A stretch of 64,000 bases of DNA from Opitutia bacterium (lineage in GTDB: Bacteria > Verrucomicrobiota > Verrucomicrobiae > Opitutales > UBA953), in NCBI GenBank assembly GCA_004558035.1, contig SFEJ01000006.1, positions 1-64,000 on the forward strand, read 5' to 3'. The position numbers were made by a program, and so were the translations under genes. This document shows, piece by piece, positions 53,266-63,797 of this stretch. Each line of letters starts with the position of its first letter. The stretch's first letter is position 1. The notes beneath the pieces were generated by a model that saw only the letters and a list, made by a program, of their open reading frames with translations, searched no databases and had not been told where the DNA came from.

Positions 53266-56200
53266 ATGAAATTCCCCAAGTTTCCCCTGTTTTCCCGCCG
53301 CGCGCTGACGGCCGCGGCAAGCGTCTCCGTCGCCGCGTTCGCGGCGGCGCCCGCCGTCGAGGCCGGCACGATCCGCCACGACTACGCGCTGACGCTCTAC
53401 AAGGATTTCGCGACCAATTCCGGCATGTTCGCCGCCGGCGCGACCGACGTGCAGTATTACCACACGGACGGCTCGGCGGGCGGCACCATCGCCGTCATGC
53501 CCAACCTGAGCGGTTTTCTTTACTATCACGGCAGCGGCGGCGGCTATTCCAGCGCGGCGGGCATCACCGCGAGCGGCGGCAACGGCGGCGCCGGACTCAT
53601 CGCTCCGCAGTACTTCGCCTCCGCCTTCCACGTGGGCATTCCCACTTCGCGCGCGACCATCACGTTCTTTCCCGGCACCGACAAGGCGATAAACAGCTAC
53701 GTCGGCGCGGGCTACGACGAACACGGCTACGACCAGATTCTCGTCCGCCTCGACAAGATCGTCACCGAAACGACCTACAACCCGCTCGCGACGGATTCCG
53801 CCTTCATCCGCTCGCTTTCGAGCGGGAACGTGGACGTTTATCGCCTCGGCACGGGGCAGCCCTTCGTCGCCGGCGAGAACGGCGGCCTCACGCTGCTGCA
53901 CCAGGACGGCATTCCGATCGGCGGCGTCGCCCGCATCACCCACGTCAACGAAAACTTCAAGTGGACGGGCAACAACCGCATCGTCATGCGGCTCAACAAG
54001 GGCGACTCGAACATCCTCGGCACCGCGATGGAAGGCGGCGACAGCGGCAGCCCGCTCTACGCCTACAACGCGGCGACGCGCCGCTTCGAATACGTCGGCA
54101 CGGCGAGCACGGCGGCGTCTCAGGTCGGCTACTTCGGCAACTACGGCAATTTCGAATACAATCCCTCCGCCTACCTGCAGAGCATGGCGGCGTTCGACTC
54201 CGACCACGTCTCCGTCGCGGACGCGGGCGGCGTGATTTCCTGGGACGGCGCGAACCTTTCCCGCGGCGACGAGACCTGGGATTATCACGGGCGCACGAAC
54301 GGCTGCACGACGAACGTGGAGACGCGCGGCATCGTCTTCGACAACGCGGGCGCGGGAACACAGGAAATCCGCCTCGCGCAGGCGATCGATCTCGGCGCGG
54401 GCTCCGTCACCGTGAACTCGGGCAGCTTCCTGCTCAGCTCCGACGTCGCGGGAACGACGAGCTTCAAAAGCGCCGGCTTCATCGTGAACGCGGGCGCGAC
54501 GCTGACGACGACCTTCTCCGGCGCGGCGGGAACGGAATGGCGCAAGGTCGGCGAAGGCGATCTCGTCATTCAGGGCTCGGGCAATCACGAAATCGCGCTC
54601 AACGTCGGCGGCGGCGTTCAGCAGTTCGACGAAAATCTGAATCAGCTCTACCTCGGCGAAGTGCGTCTCGACCGCGAAGGCGGCTACGCGGCGAAGACGA
54701 TCCGGCTCAGCGCGGGCGTCGCGAAAATCGTCCTCATGCGCGACGGGCAGATCAACGGCGCAAGCTCGTTCACCTTCGGCATCGGCGGCGGCCTGCTCAA
54801 CCTGAACGGGCAGAATCTTTCCTGGAACGTCGTCAACCACGCGGACTCCGGCGCGAAATTCGGCAACTTCAAGCTCGACGACGCGACGGCGGCGCCCGCC
54901 GACTCGACCTTCACCTACACGGGCTCGGGAAAGTTCAAGGGCGGCTTCATCGACGGGAACGGCGAACTTTCTTCCTACGATTCCGAGACGCAGTCTTGGA
55001 ATAATGGGGAGGGGGGTAATGGAAGCCTGAAAGTCGTCTATGCCGCGGCGGATTCCGCCTCGAGCTGGACGCTCACGGGAACGTCCAAAAACGCAGGCGG
55101 CTTCGAGGTGAATTCGGGCACGCTCGTGCTTCAGGGCGCGAACACCGCGCACGCCACCTACAGCGATTCCGGCGACTGGACTTACGCGATTCTCGAAACG
55201 CCGGGCGGCGTGACCGTCAACAACGGCGCGACCTTCCGCCTCTCGCACCACGCGCTGATGACGGCGGAAGTGACCGTGAACGACGGCGTCTTCGAAATGA
55301 CCGACACGGTGAAGGCCGCCTCGGAATCGATTTCGGGCGGGCTGCGCGAAGACGTGACGGGCATCCGCAGTCTGCGCGGGAACGTCTCGCTCACGTCCGC
55401 GAACGCGACGATGAAGGTCAACACCACGACGAAAACCGTCGCGCTCCATTACGACGGCGAGATTTCCGGCGCGGGCAATTTCGAAAAGCTCGGCGCGGGC
55501 AAGCTCGTGCTCGGCGGCGCGAACACGTTTTCGGGCAAGAAGACCGTCACCGCGGGAATGCTCGAATTTTCGTCCTTCGACGCGATGGGCGACATGACGA
55601 CGGAAAAATGGAACATCGGCAAGGACGGCGCGCTGATGGTCACCGGCAAGGGCGCGGACGCGGAGGTGCTGGACAAAATCAGCGGCGAGTCCGCGGGCGT
55701 GCTCGCGCTCGACGCGGACGTCGCGGGAACGCTCGATCTCTCCGGGCACCAGAACCTCTTCATCGGCGCCGCGGCGGGCAAGACGATCAATTACGGCGCG
55801 GCGGATCTCGAGCTCGCGACGAACAGCGCCGACGAATGGCGCCTCGGCGGCGGCGGCGGCACGCTGAACGTGCTCTACAAGCTCACGGGAACGGGAACGC
55901 TCATCGTCGGCAACGAAGTTTCGAGCGGCACCGTCTATCTCGCGAACGAAAACAACGATTTTTCCGGCAAAATCGTCATCGGCGGCTTCAACAATTTCCT
56001 CGACTACGTGAACCTTTCGGCGCTCGGCGACGCGACCTTCGCCGTCAAATACGGGAACGCGATGGGCATCGGCGACGGCAGCTCCGACAAGATGATGAAC
56101 GCGCTGGACACGGCGTCCGCGGGCATCGCCGCGCTTTCGGAAAATTCCTCCGCCACGATCGATTTTTCGAACAAAAAGCTCGCGCTCGGCGCCGTCAAGG

Positions 56201-59200
56201 GCGAAACCGTGCGCTACGCGGGAACGCTCACGCCGAACGCGGACGGCTACCGCTTCGGCGGCAGCGGCACGCTGATTCTCGACACGCAGCTTTCCGATTC
56301 GGCGAACATTTTCATCGACGCGCAGGGCATGAGCGGCGGGCGGATCATCTTCGCGCAGGAAGATTCCGGCTTCACGGGCGCGGTCACGGCGGGCGCGAAG
56401 CTCGACGCGAGTTCGTCCGTGTCCGGCGCGATCGTCGTCGGCTTCGAGAACGGCAAGGCGCTCGCGAACGCGTCCTCGTTCACGCTGAACACGGGCGCCG
56501 TGCTCGACGTCGGCGGCGCGGACGTCGAACTGCGCAACGTGACGGTCAACAGCGGCTCCGCCATCAAAAACCTCGGCACGGAACGCCGCACCTTCACCAT
56601 CACCTACGACGGAAATACGAGCTGGCTCAACGGCACCTTCGGCAGCGGCAGCACGGCGGCGATCGACTTCGTCAAAAAAGGCGCGGGAACGCTCACGCTC
56701 GGCAACAACAACGCCTTCGTCGGCACGATGACGATTGCAGAGGGCATCGTGAACGCGCGTTCGTACAGCCGCACGGAATCTTCATTCGGATCGAGCGGAA
56801 GCGGGAACGGAATCATCATCGAAAAAGGCGCGACTGTGAATCTAACGCTTTGGGGCGTCTTCCAGAAAAAAAACACCACCACGTCCTCGGAAAATTATAC
56901 GTTTAGAAACACGGCCCTACATCAGACGGTCACGGGAGCAGGAACACTCATCGTGGGCGTGAATTACCGAACAGAAGCCACTTCGTTCTCCAGTACCAAT
57001 TCCTCGAAAATGGTCATGGTGCTCTCGCAGAACGAACAGTTCGAAGGGACGTTGCGGCTGAAAAGCGGCGGACGTCTGCTCGTCGGTCAGAATCTGGGTG
57101 GAATGAGCAACGCCGTCGCTCTCGACAAAGCGACCATCGAGGTGGAAAGCGGCGCGCAAGTGCGCGTGACGAACCGCCTCGGAAACAACTCGGCGAATCC
57201 GGTCTTCCAAGAATCCTATGCGAACTATGTCATCAGCGGGAGCGGATTCAACAGCTACAACAAAGTTTCGAATTTCGGGAATCTTTCATACATCTCATAC
57301 GAAGCAGATTATGAAAAAACTGCGGGCGCGCTTTCCGTCGATTGCGGCTCGATCGTTTACGGGGACGTCAAGCTCGCGGCGAACGCGACCATCGCCTCGC
57401 ATTCGGCGGTCGCCACGACTCCCGTCGCACATTACCCGATGCCCGGTTACGGCGCGGGCAACTACTACGGCGGCACGATCCGCGGCGCGATTCTCGGCGG
57501 GGCGGACAAGACGCTGACGCTCGGCGGGAACGAATCGCTGACGTTCCAGGCGGACGCCGCGAGCAACTACGGCGACCTCGTCATCGCGAACGGCAACGGC
57601 TCGCTCTCCGACAAATTCGCCCTGCGCGTGAACGGCGGCGCGTACCGGAGCACGATTTCGACGGCTCTCGGCGGCGGCACGGTCACGCTGAACGCGGGGC
57701 TGATTCTGCGTTTCGGGAACACGGAAAAGGCGGGCAACGACGTCGTTTACACCTACGAGAACGCGTTTTCGCTCGGCGACGGTTCGAAGCTCGAATCGAA
57801 CTGGAACACGACGCGGCTCACGGGCGCGGTGACGCTCGCGGGAACGTCCGCGACGCTGGCGACGCGCAACGGCAGCGCGCTGCGGCTCGAAGGCGGGCTC
57901 GTCGGCGACTCGGCGAAGACGGCGAACGTCGCGGCGGGCTCGCTCGTCGCGCTGGGCGGAAACGCGGCGAACGCGTTCGCGGGAACGCTCGCGACGGGCG
58001 CGGGAACGGCGCTGACGCTGCTCGACAGTGCGGCGGAAGGCGGAATCGCCTCGACCGCGCGGATCGCGTTCACGGATTCGCTCACGCTTTCGCTCGAAGG
58101 CGCACGGCAGTTCACGCTCGCCTCGATCGTCGGCACGGCGGACGCCGCGGAATCGACCGCGCTCGATCTGCACTACGACTTCACTTCCGGCACGGGCGGC
58201 AGCTCGCTTTCGGCGGGAACGCTGACGAGCGACGCGCTGAACGTCTTCATCGACCTGAACTCGACGGAAACGCTGACGAGCGGCAGCTACACCCTGCTCT
58301 CCGGCGGCGCGGCGGACGGGCTGGCGAAGGAGAACTGCACGCTCGCGACGCAGAACGACCGCCTCGCGCTCAAGCTCGAAAACGGCGCGCTCGTGCTCAC
58401 CGTCGATGCGGACGGGCGCCTCGTCTGGCGACGGCAGGACGGCAACGCCGCGTGGGACACGACGACGGTGCACTGGAACTCGGAAAAGGCGGGCAACGTC
58501 GCGTTCGCGGCGGGCGATTCCGTGATCTTCGACGCGACGGGCGTCGCCGCGGACAATTCCGCGGCGAACCGCGAAAGCGTGACGCTCGCGGCGGAGACGA
58601 CGGTCGGCTCGGTCCTCGTCAGCGGCGCGTTCTACACGTTCTCGGGCGCGGGAAAACTTTCCGGCGAAAACGCCTCGCTGAACGTCGCGGCGAACGGTTC
58701 GCTGCGGCTTGAGACCTCCGGCAACGCGTTCGCGCAGGGCGCGACGGTGCAGGACGGCGGCACGCTCGCGCTCGCCGCAGACGGCGCGCTGACGGACACC
58801 GCGCTTTCGCTGAAGAACACGGGAACGCTCGCTCTCGAAGCCTCGGGCGCGCTCGCGGGAACGACGACGGTCGTCTTCGACGGCGGCACGCTCCGCTACG
58901 GCGCGGGCGCGGGCGACGTCTCCGCCTTCCTCCGCGCGGGAACGGACTCGGTGAAGCTCGACCTGAACGGGAACGCGGGCGTCGCGCTCGCGAATCTTTC
59001 CGCGCTTTCCTCGGCGAAGACGGCGACGATCGCGCTGAGCAATTCCGCCTACGACGCGGACGCGGGAACGGGCGCCGCGAGCGCGACGCTCGGCGCGGCG
59101 GGCAGCGCCTACGAGACGGCGGCGGGCAGCGCGCTCGAAATCGGCGCGGGCGTCGCCGCGACGCACGTCGGCAAAGGCACGCTCGGCACGCTCTCGGGCG

Positions 59201-62200
59201 CGGGCGACTACACTTTCGACGGGAGTGCGGGCGCGCTGACCATCGCCGACATGACGGGCTTCACGGGAACGGCGGCAATCGTGAACAACACGAATAACCT
59301 CACCGTCACGAACAAATCCGCGGGAACGAAGTGGCGCCTCGCCGGCACGCTGGTCGGCGGCATCAATTTCAACGACTTCGCGGCGGCGGACGCGACGCTC
59401 TCCTTTGAGGGCCTGAACCTCTCCTGGGTGCCGCACAGCAAGACTTTCGCTCAAAATCTCGTGCTCACGAACGGCGCGGACGGCTACGGCGTCATGTTCA
59501 GCGACGGCTCCGGAGACAAAACGACGACCTACACGGGCACGGTCACGGGCGACGGGCTCTTCCTCGTCACGCGTTCGAGCGATAAGGCGACGACGAACGA
59601 CAAGATCAAGTTCACGGGCGACCTTTCCGGCTTCGCGGGCGGCTTCGAATCCCGCGCGGAGGCGGGCGGCGCGATCGCCTTCGGCTACGTTTTCTCCGAC
59701 GACGGCGGCGCGACGATCTACGCGGACAACGCCCGCGCGCTCGGCACGGGAGGAATCACGCTCGCGGGAACGGCGGAACTGAATTTCGCCGCGGACCACG
59801 GCGTCGCGAACGCGTTTTCCGGCACGGGCGCGGTGACGAAGACCGGCGCGGGCGCGCTTTCGCTTTCCGGCGACTGGAGCCGCTACGCGGGAACGCTGAC
59901 CGTCGGCAAAGACGCGGGCGGGCTCACGCTTTCCGGCGCGGATCAGCATCTCGCGGGAACGTACGCCGTCGCCGACGCGCTGCGCGTGACGGGCACGGCG
60001 ACCTTCGACGCGGGCGCGACCGTGAGCTTCGGCTCGCTCTCCGTCGCGCAGGGCGGCTCGCTGAGCATGAGCGGCGGCGTGACGCTCGCCGCGCGCGCGG
60101 GCGAGGAAGCCGCGACGCTCGGCGCAGGCGCGACGCTCTCGCACAGCGCGATCGTCGGCGCGACGACGGACGACGCTTCTTCCGAGCTCGCGAACGCCTC
60201 GGCGACCTTCTCGGGAACGCGGGAAGGCGGATTCGCGCTCACGAACGTCGCGCTGGAAAACACCGAAGTCGTCGCGCAAAACTCCGCCGCGCTCACGCTG
60301 ACGGACGTCGCACTCCGCGACAATTCCAGGCTGACGGTGAAGGACACGGCGTCGGCGACGCTCGCGGGCGCGTTCGCCTCGCTCGGCGAAATTTCCGTCG
60401 AAAGCGGCGGCACGCTCACGATCGCGGGAACGGCGAATCTGTTCACGATCGGCACGAGCGAAGCGCTGCCCGTGCTCGCGACGACCGCCGGCAGCGTCGT
60501 CTTCGGCGACGGCATGTTCCTCCGCCTGCAGAGCGAGGACGGCTCGCCCGATTTCGGCGAAAGCGGCGTGACCGTGCAGCTCTTCAAGGTGCTCGAAGGC
60601 GCGACGTTCTCGGGCGACATCAGCGCCGAAAAAATTTCGTGGAACGGCGCCGCGCTCGGCGAACGCACGACCTTCAGTTTCGACCAAAACGCGGGAACGC
60701 TCAGCTTCTCCGGCTCTTCCGCCTACAATCTGACCTGGAACGGCGGCGCGGAGGGAACGTGGAACAAGACGAACGAAACCGCCTTCACCATCGACGGCAC
60801 CGAGGGCACGCCGACGCGCTTCTACAATCGCGACGCCGTCACCTTCGCGACCGCGGACGCGCGCGTGACGCTCGGCGCCGTGATCGACGCGAGCGCCGTC
60901 GCCGTGCAGGAAAACCTCACGCTGAGCGCGGACGCGACGAACACGTTCCATGCGGACTCCATCGTGATCGACGCCGGAAAGACGCTGACGCTCGAAGGCG
61001 CCGCAACCGCGGAAAAGGCGGGCGCCTACTCCTGGGAGGCGCTCACGCTCGCGGACGCGTCCTCCGTGCTCGACCTGGGCGCCGTCGGCGGCTCGGACGC
61101 GAAGCACGTCGCGCCGGACAACGTCTTCGGCACGGGAACGGTCAAAGTCTCCTTCAATTCGAACTCGAACGCCACCTACAACAGCACGCTGACCCTCGGC
61201 TCGGGCTTCGCGGGAACGGCCTACGTCGCGGCGGGGAATTTCGACGTCTCCGCTTCGGACATCGGCGGCGGTTCCTATCGCCTCGCCGACGGCGTGAACG
61301 TGCAGGCGGCGGGAAATTCGACGACGGTCTTCGCCGGCGCCTTCACGTTCGAAGGCACGACGGATTTCCACACCAACGGCGGCTCGACCTTCACCGTGAA
61401 CGGCGGGCTTTTCGGCTCCCGCCTCGACAAGAACGGCGGCGGCACGCTCGTCGTCGCGGGCGAAACGCGGCTCGACGCGTTCACCGCCGAATCCAACGGC
61501 ACGACGAACTTTGACGGCAAGACGAGCATCACGACGGCTGACATCAAGAACGGCACGACGAACTTCAACGCGGCGACGAGCATCTCGGCGGCTGACATCA
61601 AGAACGGCACGACGAATTTCAACGCGGCGACGACGCTGGGCACGGTTTCGCTCTCGGCGGGAACGCTGAATTTCGGTGCGAACTCCGTCGCGGAAATCGA
61701 AACGCTCGCTCAGACGGGCGGCACGCTCACGATCGCGGGAACGGCTAACGTCGGCGCGCTCGCGCTTTCGGGCTCGCTCTCCGCGGCGAATCTGACGACG
61801 GGCGCGCTCGCGCTCTCGAACGGAGTGACGCTCTCGCTGACGAACTCCGCGCAGGACAAGGCGGTTTCGCTCGGCGCGGTCTCGCTCGCCGACGGCGCGA
61901 CGGGAACGCTGAAGGTCATGAACAACAGCAAGAACCTGAGCTTCGCCTCGCTGAGCGGCGCGGCGGGAACGAAGCTCGTGCTCGACGGCAACGCGGACAC
62001 GCAGCGCATCACGAACGTGATTTTGGGCGACGGCACGGCGGCGGCGCAGACGGGCGCCTTCGCGGGAACGCTCGAAGCGAAAGTGACGGCGGGCAACGGA
62101 GCCACGCGCAAACTCGCCGTCATTCTCAACGGCGCGGACCTGTCCGCGACGACGGTGACGTTCGGCGCGAACAGCGGCGCGGCGGGCAGCGGCGCCAACG

Positions 62201-63555
62201 TGAAGCAGCTCGGTCTGGGGCTGAAGGTCGATTCCGTGATCGCGGGGCTGAACAGCGACGCCGGAATGGGCATGAGCACCAAGGTCTTCGCGCTGAACGC
62301 GGCCTCGACGCCCTCGAACGGCACCGAAAATTTCGCTTCGGGGACGGAAGCGCGCGCGCTGGAAATCCGCACGGCGGCGAACGCGACGCACACGTTCTGC
62401 GGCGAAGTGCTCTCGAACGTGAACGTCAAGGTGACGGGCGCGGGAACGCAGATCTTCAAGGGAGGATTCGCCGCGGGTTCGTCGCTGACGCTGGATTCCG
62501 GCACGGCGACCTTCGCCGCGACCGCCGCGGGCGCGTTCGCCGGAAATCTCACAATCAACGGCGGCACGTTCAACGTGAGCAACGCCGGCGGGGTCAACGC
62601 GGAAACGCTCCTCGGCACCGGCACGAGCGAAATCACGATCAACGGCGGCGCGCTGAACTTCGTTTCCTCGCGCTGGACGATTCAGTCCGGAATCAAACTC
62701 ACGCTCGCGGGCGGCTCCGTGACGGGCAGCGGCGACGGGAACGGCACACTGGACTTTTATCAGAGTGCGACCGTGGACGTCCGCGCGAAGGCGGGCGCGA
62801 CGGCGGAAAATCCGACCGTCTCGACGATTGCCTCGAACGTGCGCTACCGCAACTACAGCACGACGACCTACGACGTCGAAGCGGGCGCGAAGCTCGTCCA
62901 CTCAGGCAACACGATGATCGGCAACTGGGCGGGCTACATCAGAAAGACCGGCGCGGGCGAAATGCTCATCTCCGGCTCGATCGCGGCGGGAATGCGGGTC
63001 GATCTCGACGAGGGCTCGACGACGATTTCCGGCGCGGTGAACGGCGGCACGATCAACGTGAACGGCGGCACGGCGACGCTTTCGTCCGGAACGTTCAACG
63101 CGAGCCTGAAGGTCGCGAGCGGCGCGGAGCTGCGCGCGGGCGCGGCGGTTTCGCTGACGACGGCGGCGCAGACGCTGAAGCTCTACGTCTCCGACGCGCA
63201 GAAGGGCGAATCGGGCGCGGCGCTCGTCACCTCCGCGGACGGCGGGCGCGTGACGGTCTCCGGCGACGCGAAGGTTTACGTGGACATTTCCGCGCTGACG
63301 CTCGCGGCATCCGCCGAAAATTCCGAGAGCGTCACGCTGCGCATCGCTTCGGAAACGGCGCTCATGGCGAGCGAAGGCACGTTCGAAGTCGGCTGGTGGG
63401 AAGGAGAGGCGTGGAGGCGCTTCGAGGGCATCTACGACTACAGCGCCGACATGGGGCTGCTGACGGTCGCGATTCCGGAGCCTTCGGCGTTCGGTCTGCT
63501 CGCCGGCCTCGCGGCGCTCGCGCTCGCGGGAACGCGACGCAGAAAGAGGCGTTGA
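53266..63555 (+). CDS. Giant secreted S6-like serine protease with beta-strand repeats and PEP-CTERM tail
   Basis: This 3,429-residue protein has a signal peptide (about 1-34, ending VEAG). Residues 35-300 match the S6 (IgA1 protease/SPATE) passenger protease: YKDFATNSGMFAAGATDVQ, IAPQYFASAFH with His122, YDQILVRLDKIVTE with Asp156, and GDSGSPLYAY with Ser260, the triad in the usual order and spacing. From about 330 to 3,380 it is a glycine/alanine/threonine-rich beta-helix of autotransporter-associated repeats (NTFSG, GTLTLGNNNAFVGT). There is no C-terminal beta-barrel. Instead it ends with IPEPSAFGLLAGLAALALAG and an Arg/Lys tail, a PEP-CTERM signal. It should therefore be exported by Sec and sorted by exosortase, not by type V secretion. 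The substrate is unknown. The region 56810-57523 is AT-richer with no uptake-like word. Confidence 0.88.
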   Translation: MKFPKFPLFSRRALTAAASVSVAAFAAAPAVEAGTIRHDYALTLYKDFATNSGMFAAGATDVQYYHTDGSAGGTIAVMPNLSGFLYYHGSGGGYSSAAGITASGGNGGAGLIAPQYFASAFHVGIPTSRATITFFPGTDKAINSYVGAGYDEHGYDQILVRLDKIVTETTYNPLATDSAFIRSLSSGNVDVYRLGTGQPFVAGENGGLTLLHQDGIPIGGVARITHVNENFKWTGNNRIVMRLNKGDSNILGTAMEGGDSGSPLYAYNAATRRFEYVGTASTAASQVGYFGNYGNFEYNPSAYLQSMAAFDSDHVSVADAGGVISWDGANLSRGDETWDYHGRTNGCTTNVETRGIVFDNAGAGTQEIRLAQAIDLGAGSVTVNSGSFLLSSDVAGTTSFKSAGFIVNAGATLTTTFSGAAGTEWRKVGEGDLVIQGSGNHEIALNVGGGVQQFDENLNQLYLGEVRLDREGGYAAKTIRLSAGVAKIVLMRDGQINGASSFTFGIGGGLLNLNGQNLSWNVVNHADSGAKFGNFKLDDATAAPADSTFTYTGSGKFKGGFIDGNGELSSYDSETQSWNNGEGGNGSLKVVYAAADSASSWTLTGTSKNAGGFEVNSGTLVLQGANTAHATYSDSGDWTYAILETPGGVTVNNGATFRLSHHALMTAEVTVNDGVFEMTDTVKAASESISGGLREDVTGIRSLRGNVSLTSANATMKVNTTTKTVALHYDGEISGAGNFEKLGAGKLVLGGANTFSGKKTVTAGMLEFSSFDAMGDMTTEKWNIGKDGALMVTGKGADAEVLDKISGESAGVLALDADVAGTLDLSGHQNLFIGAAAGKTINYGAADLELATNSADEWRLGGGGGTLNVLYKLTGTGTLIVGNEVSSGTVYLANENNDFSGKIVIGGFNNFLDYVNLSALGDATFAVKYGNAMGIGDGSSDKMMNALDTASAGIAALSENSSATIDFSNKKLALGAVKGETVRYAGTLTPNADGYRFGGSGTLILDTQLSDSANIFIDAQGMSGGRIIFAQEDSGFTGAVTAGAKLDASSSVSGAIVVGFENGKALANASSFTLNTGAVLDVGGADVELRNVTVNSGSAIKNLGTERRTFTITYDGNTSWLNGTFGSGSTAAIDFVKKGAGTLTLGNNNAFVGTMTIAEGIVNARSYSRTESSFGSSGSGNGIIIEKGATVNLTLWGVFQKKNTTTSSENYTFRNTALHQTVTGAGTLIVGVNYRTEATSFSSTNSSKMVMVLSQNEQFEGTLRLKSGGRLLVGQNLGGMSNAVALDKATIEVESGAQVRVTNRLGNNSANPVFQESYANYVISGSGFNSYNKVSNFGNLSYISYEADYEKTAGALSVDCGSIVYGDVKLAANATIASHSAVATTPVAHYPMPGYGAGNYYGGTIRGAILGGADKTLTLGGNESLTFQADAASNYGDLVIANGNGSLSDKFALRVNGGAYRSTISTALGGGTVTLNAGLILRFGNTEKAGNDVVYTYENAFSLGDGSKLESNWNTTRLTGAVTLAGTSATLATRNGSALRLEGGLVGDSAKTANVAAGSLVALGGNAANAFAGTLATGAGTALTLLDSAAEGGIASTARIAFTDSLTLSLEGARQFTLASIVGTADAAESTALDLHYDFTSGTGGSSLSAGTLTSDALNVFIDLNSTETLTSGSYTLLSGGAADGLAKENCTLATQNDRLALKLENGALVLTVDADGRLVWRRQDGNAAWDTTTVHWNSEKAGNVAFAAGDSVIFDATGVAADNSAANRESVTLAAETTVGSVLVSGAFYTFSGAGKLSGENASLNVAANGSLRLETSGNAFAQGATVQDGGTLALAADGALTDTALSLKNTGTLALEASGALAGTTTVVFDGGTLRYGAGAGDVSAFLRAGTDSVKLDLNGNAGVALANLSALSSAKTATIALSNSAYDADAGTGAASATLGAAGSAYETAAGSALEIGAGVAATHVGKGTLGTLSGAGDYTFDGSAGALTIADMTGFTGTAAIVNNTNNLTVTNKSAGTKWRLAGTLVGGINFNDFAAADATLSFEGLNLSWVPHSKTFAQNLVLTNGADGYGVMFSDGSGDKTTTYTGTVTGDGLFLVTRSSDKATTNDKIKFTGDLSGFAGGFESRAEAGGAIAFGYVFSDDGGATIYADNARALGTGGITLAGTAELNFAADHGVANAFSGTGAVTKTGAGALSLSGDWSRYAGTLTVGKDAGGLTLSGADQHLAGTYAVADALRVTGTATFDAGATVSFGSLSVAQGGSLSMSGGVTLAARAGEEAATLGAGATLSHSAIVGATTDDASSELANASATFSGTREGGFALTNVALENTEVVAQNSAALTLTDVALRDNSRLTVKDTASATLAGAFASLGEISVESGGTLTIAGTANLFTIGTSEALPVLATTAGSVVFGDGMFLRLQSEDGSPDFGESGVTVQLFKVLEGATFSGDISAEKISWNGAALGERTTFSFDQNAGTLSFSGSSAYNLTWNGGAEGTWNKTNETAFTIDGTEGTPTRFYNRDAVTFATADARVTLGAVIDASAVAVQENLTLSADATNTFHADSIVIDAGKTLTLEGAATAEKAGAYSWEALTLADASSVLDLGAVGGSDAKHVAPDNVFGTGTVKVSFNSNSNATYNSTLTLGSGFAGTAYVAAGNFDVSASDIGGGSYRLADGVNVQAAGNSTTVFAGAFTFEGTTDFHTNGGSTFTVNGGLFGSRLDKNGGGTLVVAGETRLDAFTAESNGTTNFDGKTSITTADIKNGTTNFNAATSISAADIKNGTTNFNAATTLGTVSLSAGTLNFGANSVAEIETLAQTGGTLTIAGTANVGALALSGSLSAANLTTGALALSNGVTLSLTNSAQDKAVSLGAVSLADGATGTLKVMNNSKNLSFASLSGAAGTKLVLDGNADTQRITNVILGDGTAAAQTGAFAGTLEAKVTAGNGATRKLAVILNGADLSATTVTFGANSGAAGSGANVKQLGLGLKVDSVIAGLNSDAGMGMSTKVFALNAASTPSNGTENFASGTEARALEIRTAANATHTFCGEVLSNVNVKVTGAGTQIFKGGFAAGSSLTLDSGTATFAATAAGAFAGNLTINGGTFNVSNAGGVNAETLLGTGTSEITINGGALNFVSSRWTIQSGIKLTLAGGSVTGSGDGNGTLDFYQSATVDVRAKAGATAENPTVSTIASNVRYRNYSTTTYDVEAGAKLVHSGNTMIGNWAGYIRKTGAGEMLISGSIAAGMRVDLDEGSTTISGAVNGGTINVNGGTATLSSGTFNASLKVASGAELRAGAAVSLTTAAQTLKLYVSDAQKGESGAALVTSADGGRVTVSGDAKVYVDISALTLAASAENSESVTLRIASETALMASEGTFEVGWWEGEAWRRFEGIYDYSADMGLLTVAIPEPSAFGLLAGLAALALAGTRRRKRR
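61498..61659 (+). repeat. Three 54-bp tandem repeats within the giant protease gene
   Basis: Units at 61498-61551, 61552-61605 and 61606-61659 encode the related 18-residue blocks GTTNFDGKTSITTADIKN, GTTNFNAATSISAADIKN and GTTNFNAATTLGTVSLSA. The first two are nearly identical at the DNA level. This is likely a recent slippage or recombination product that lengthens the stalk. Confidence 0.8.
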
Positions 63556-63586
63556 GAATTGCCGGTTTATGGCGACAAGACAGGAG

Positions 63587-63797
63587 CAGTGAACAGCGAA
63601 CAGTGAATAATGAATAACGCTTTGAGTTCGGCTTCGCCGAGGAAAGCTTAAGAGCTGAACAGCTTAAGAGTTGAAAAGAAAATTTTCCGTTAAGCTTTTA
63701 GACTTTTAAGCTTTTAAGCTGATGACGTTATTCACTGTTCATTATTAACTATTCATTATTAATTCTCCGTTATCAGTCATCCGTTGTCCGCTGTTCG
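63587..63797. repeat. Structured inverted element, type B, copy 2
   Basis: Left arm CAGTGAACAGCGAACAGTGA and GAATAATGAATAACG; right arm CGTTATTCACTGTTC and ATTATTAACTATTCATT. The centre holds TTCGGCTTCGCCGA, GCTTAAG words and a 36-base core that is the reverse complement of the core at 38647-38682. Its right end overlaps the 3' end of the gene at 63773-64000. Confidence 0.75.

Noticed and set aside
57295..62901. An open frame of about 1,870 codons antisense to the giant protease gene
   Set aside because: Stop-free only because of high GC and the repetitive sense-strand code; the translation is low-complexity Arg/Ala with no domain.
63481..63555. Type V autotransporter beta-barrel at the end of the giant protease
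   Set aside because: The C-terminus has a PEP motif, one hydrophobic segment and an Arg/Lys tail, with no barrel strands or terminal aromatic residue.
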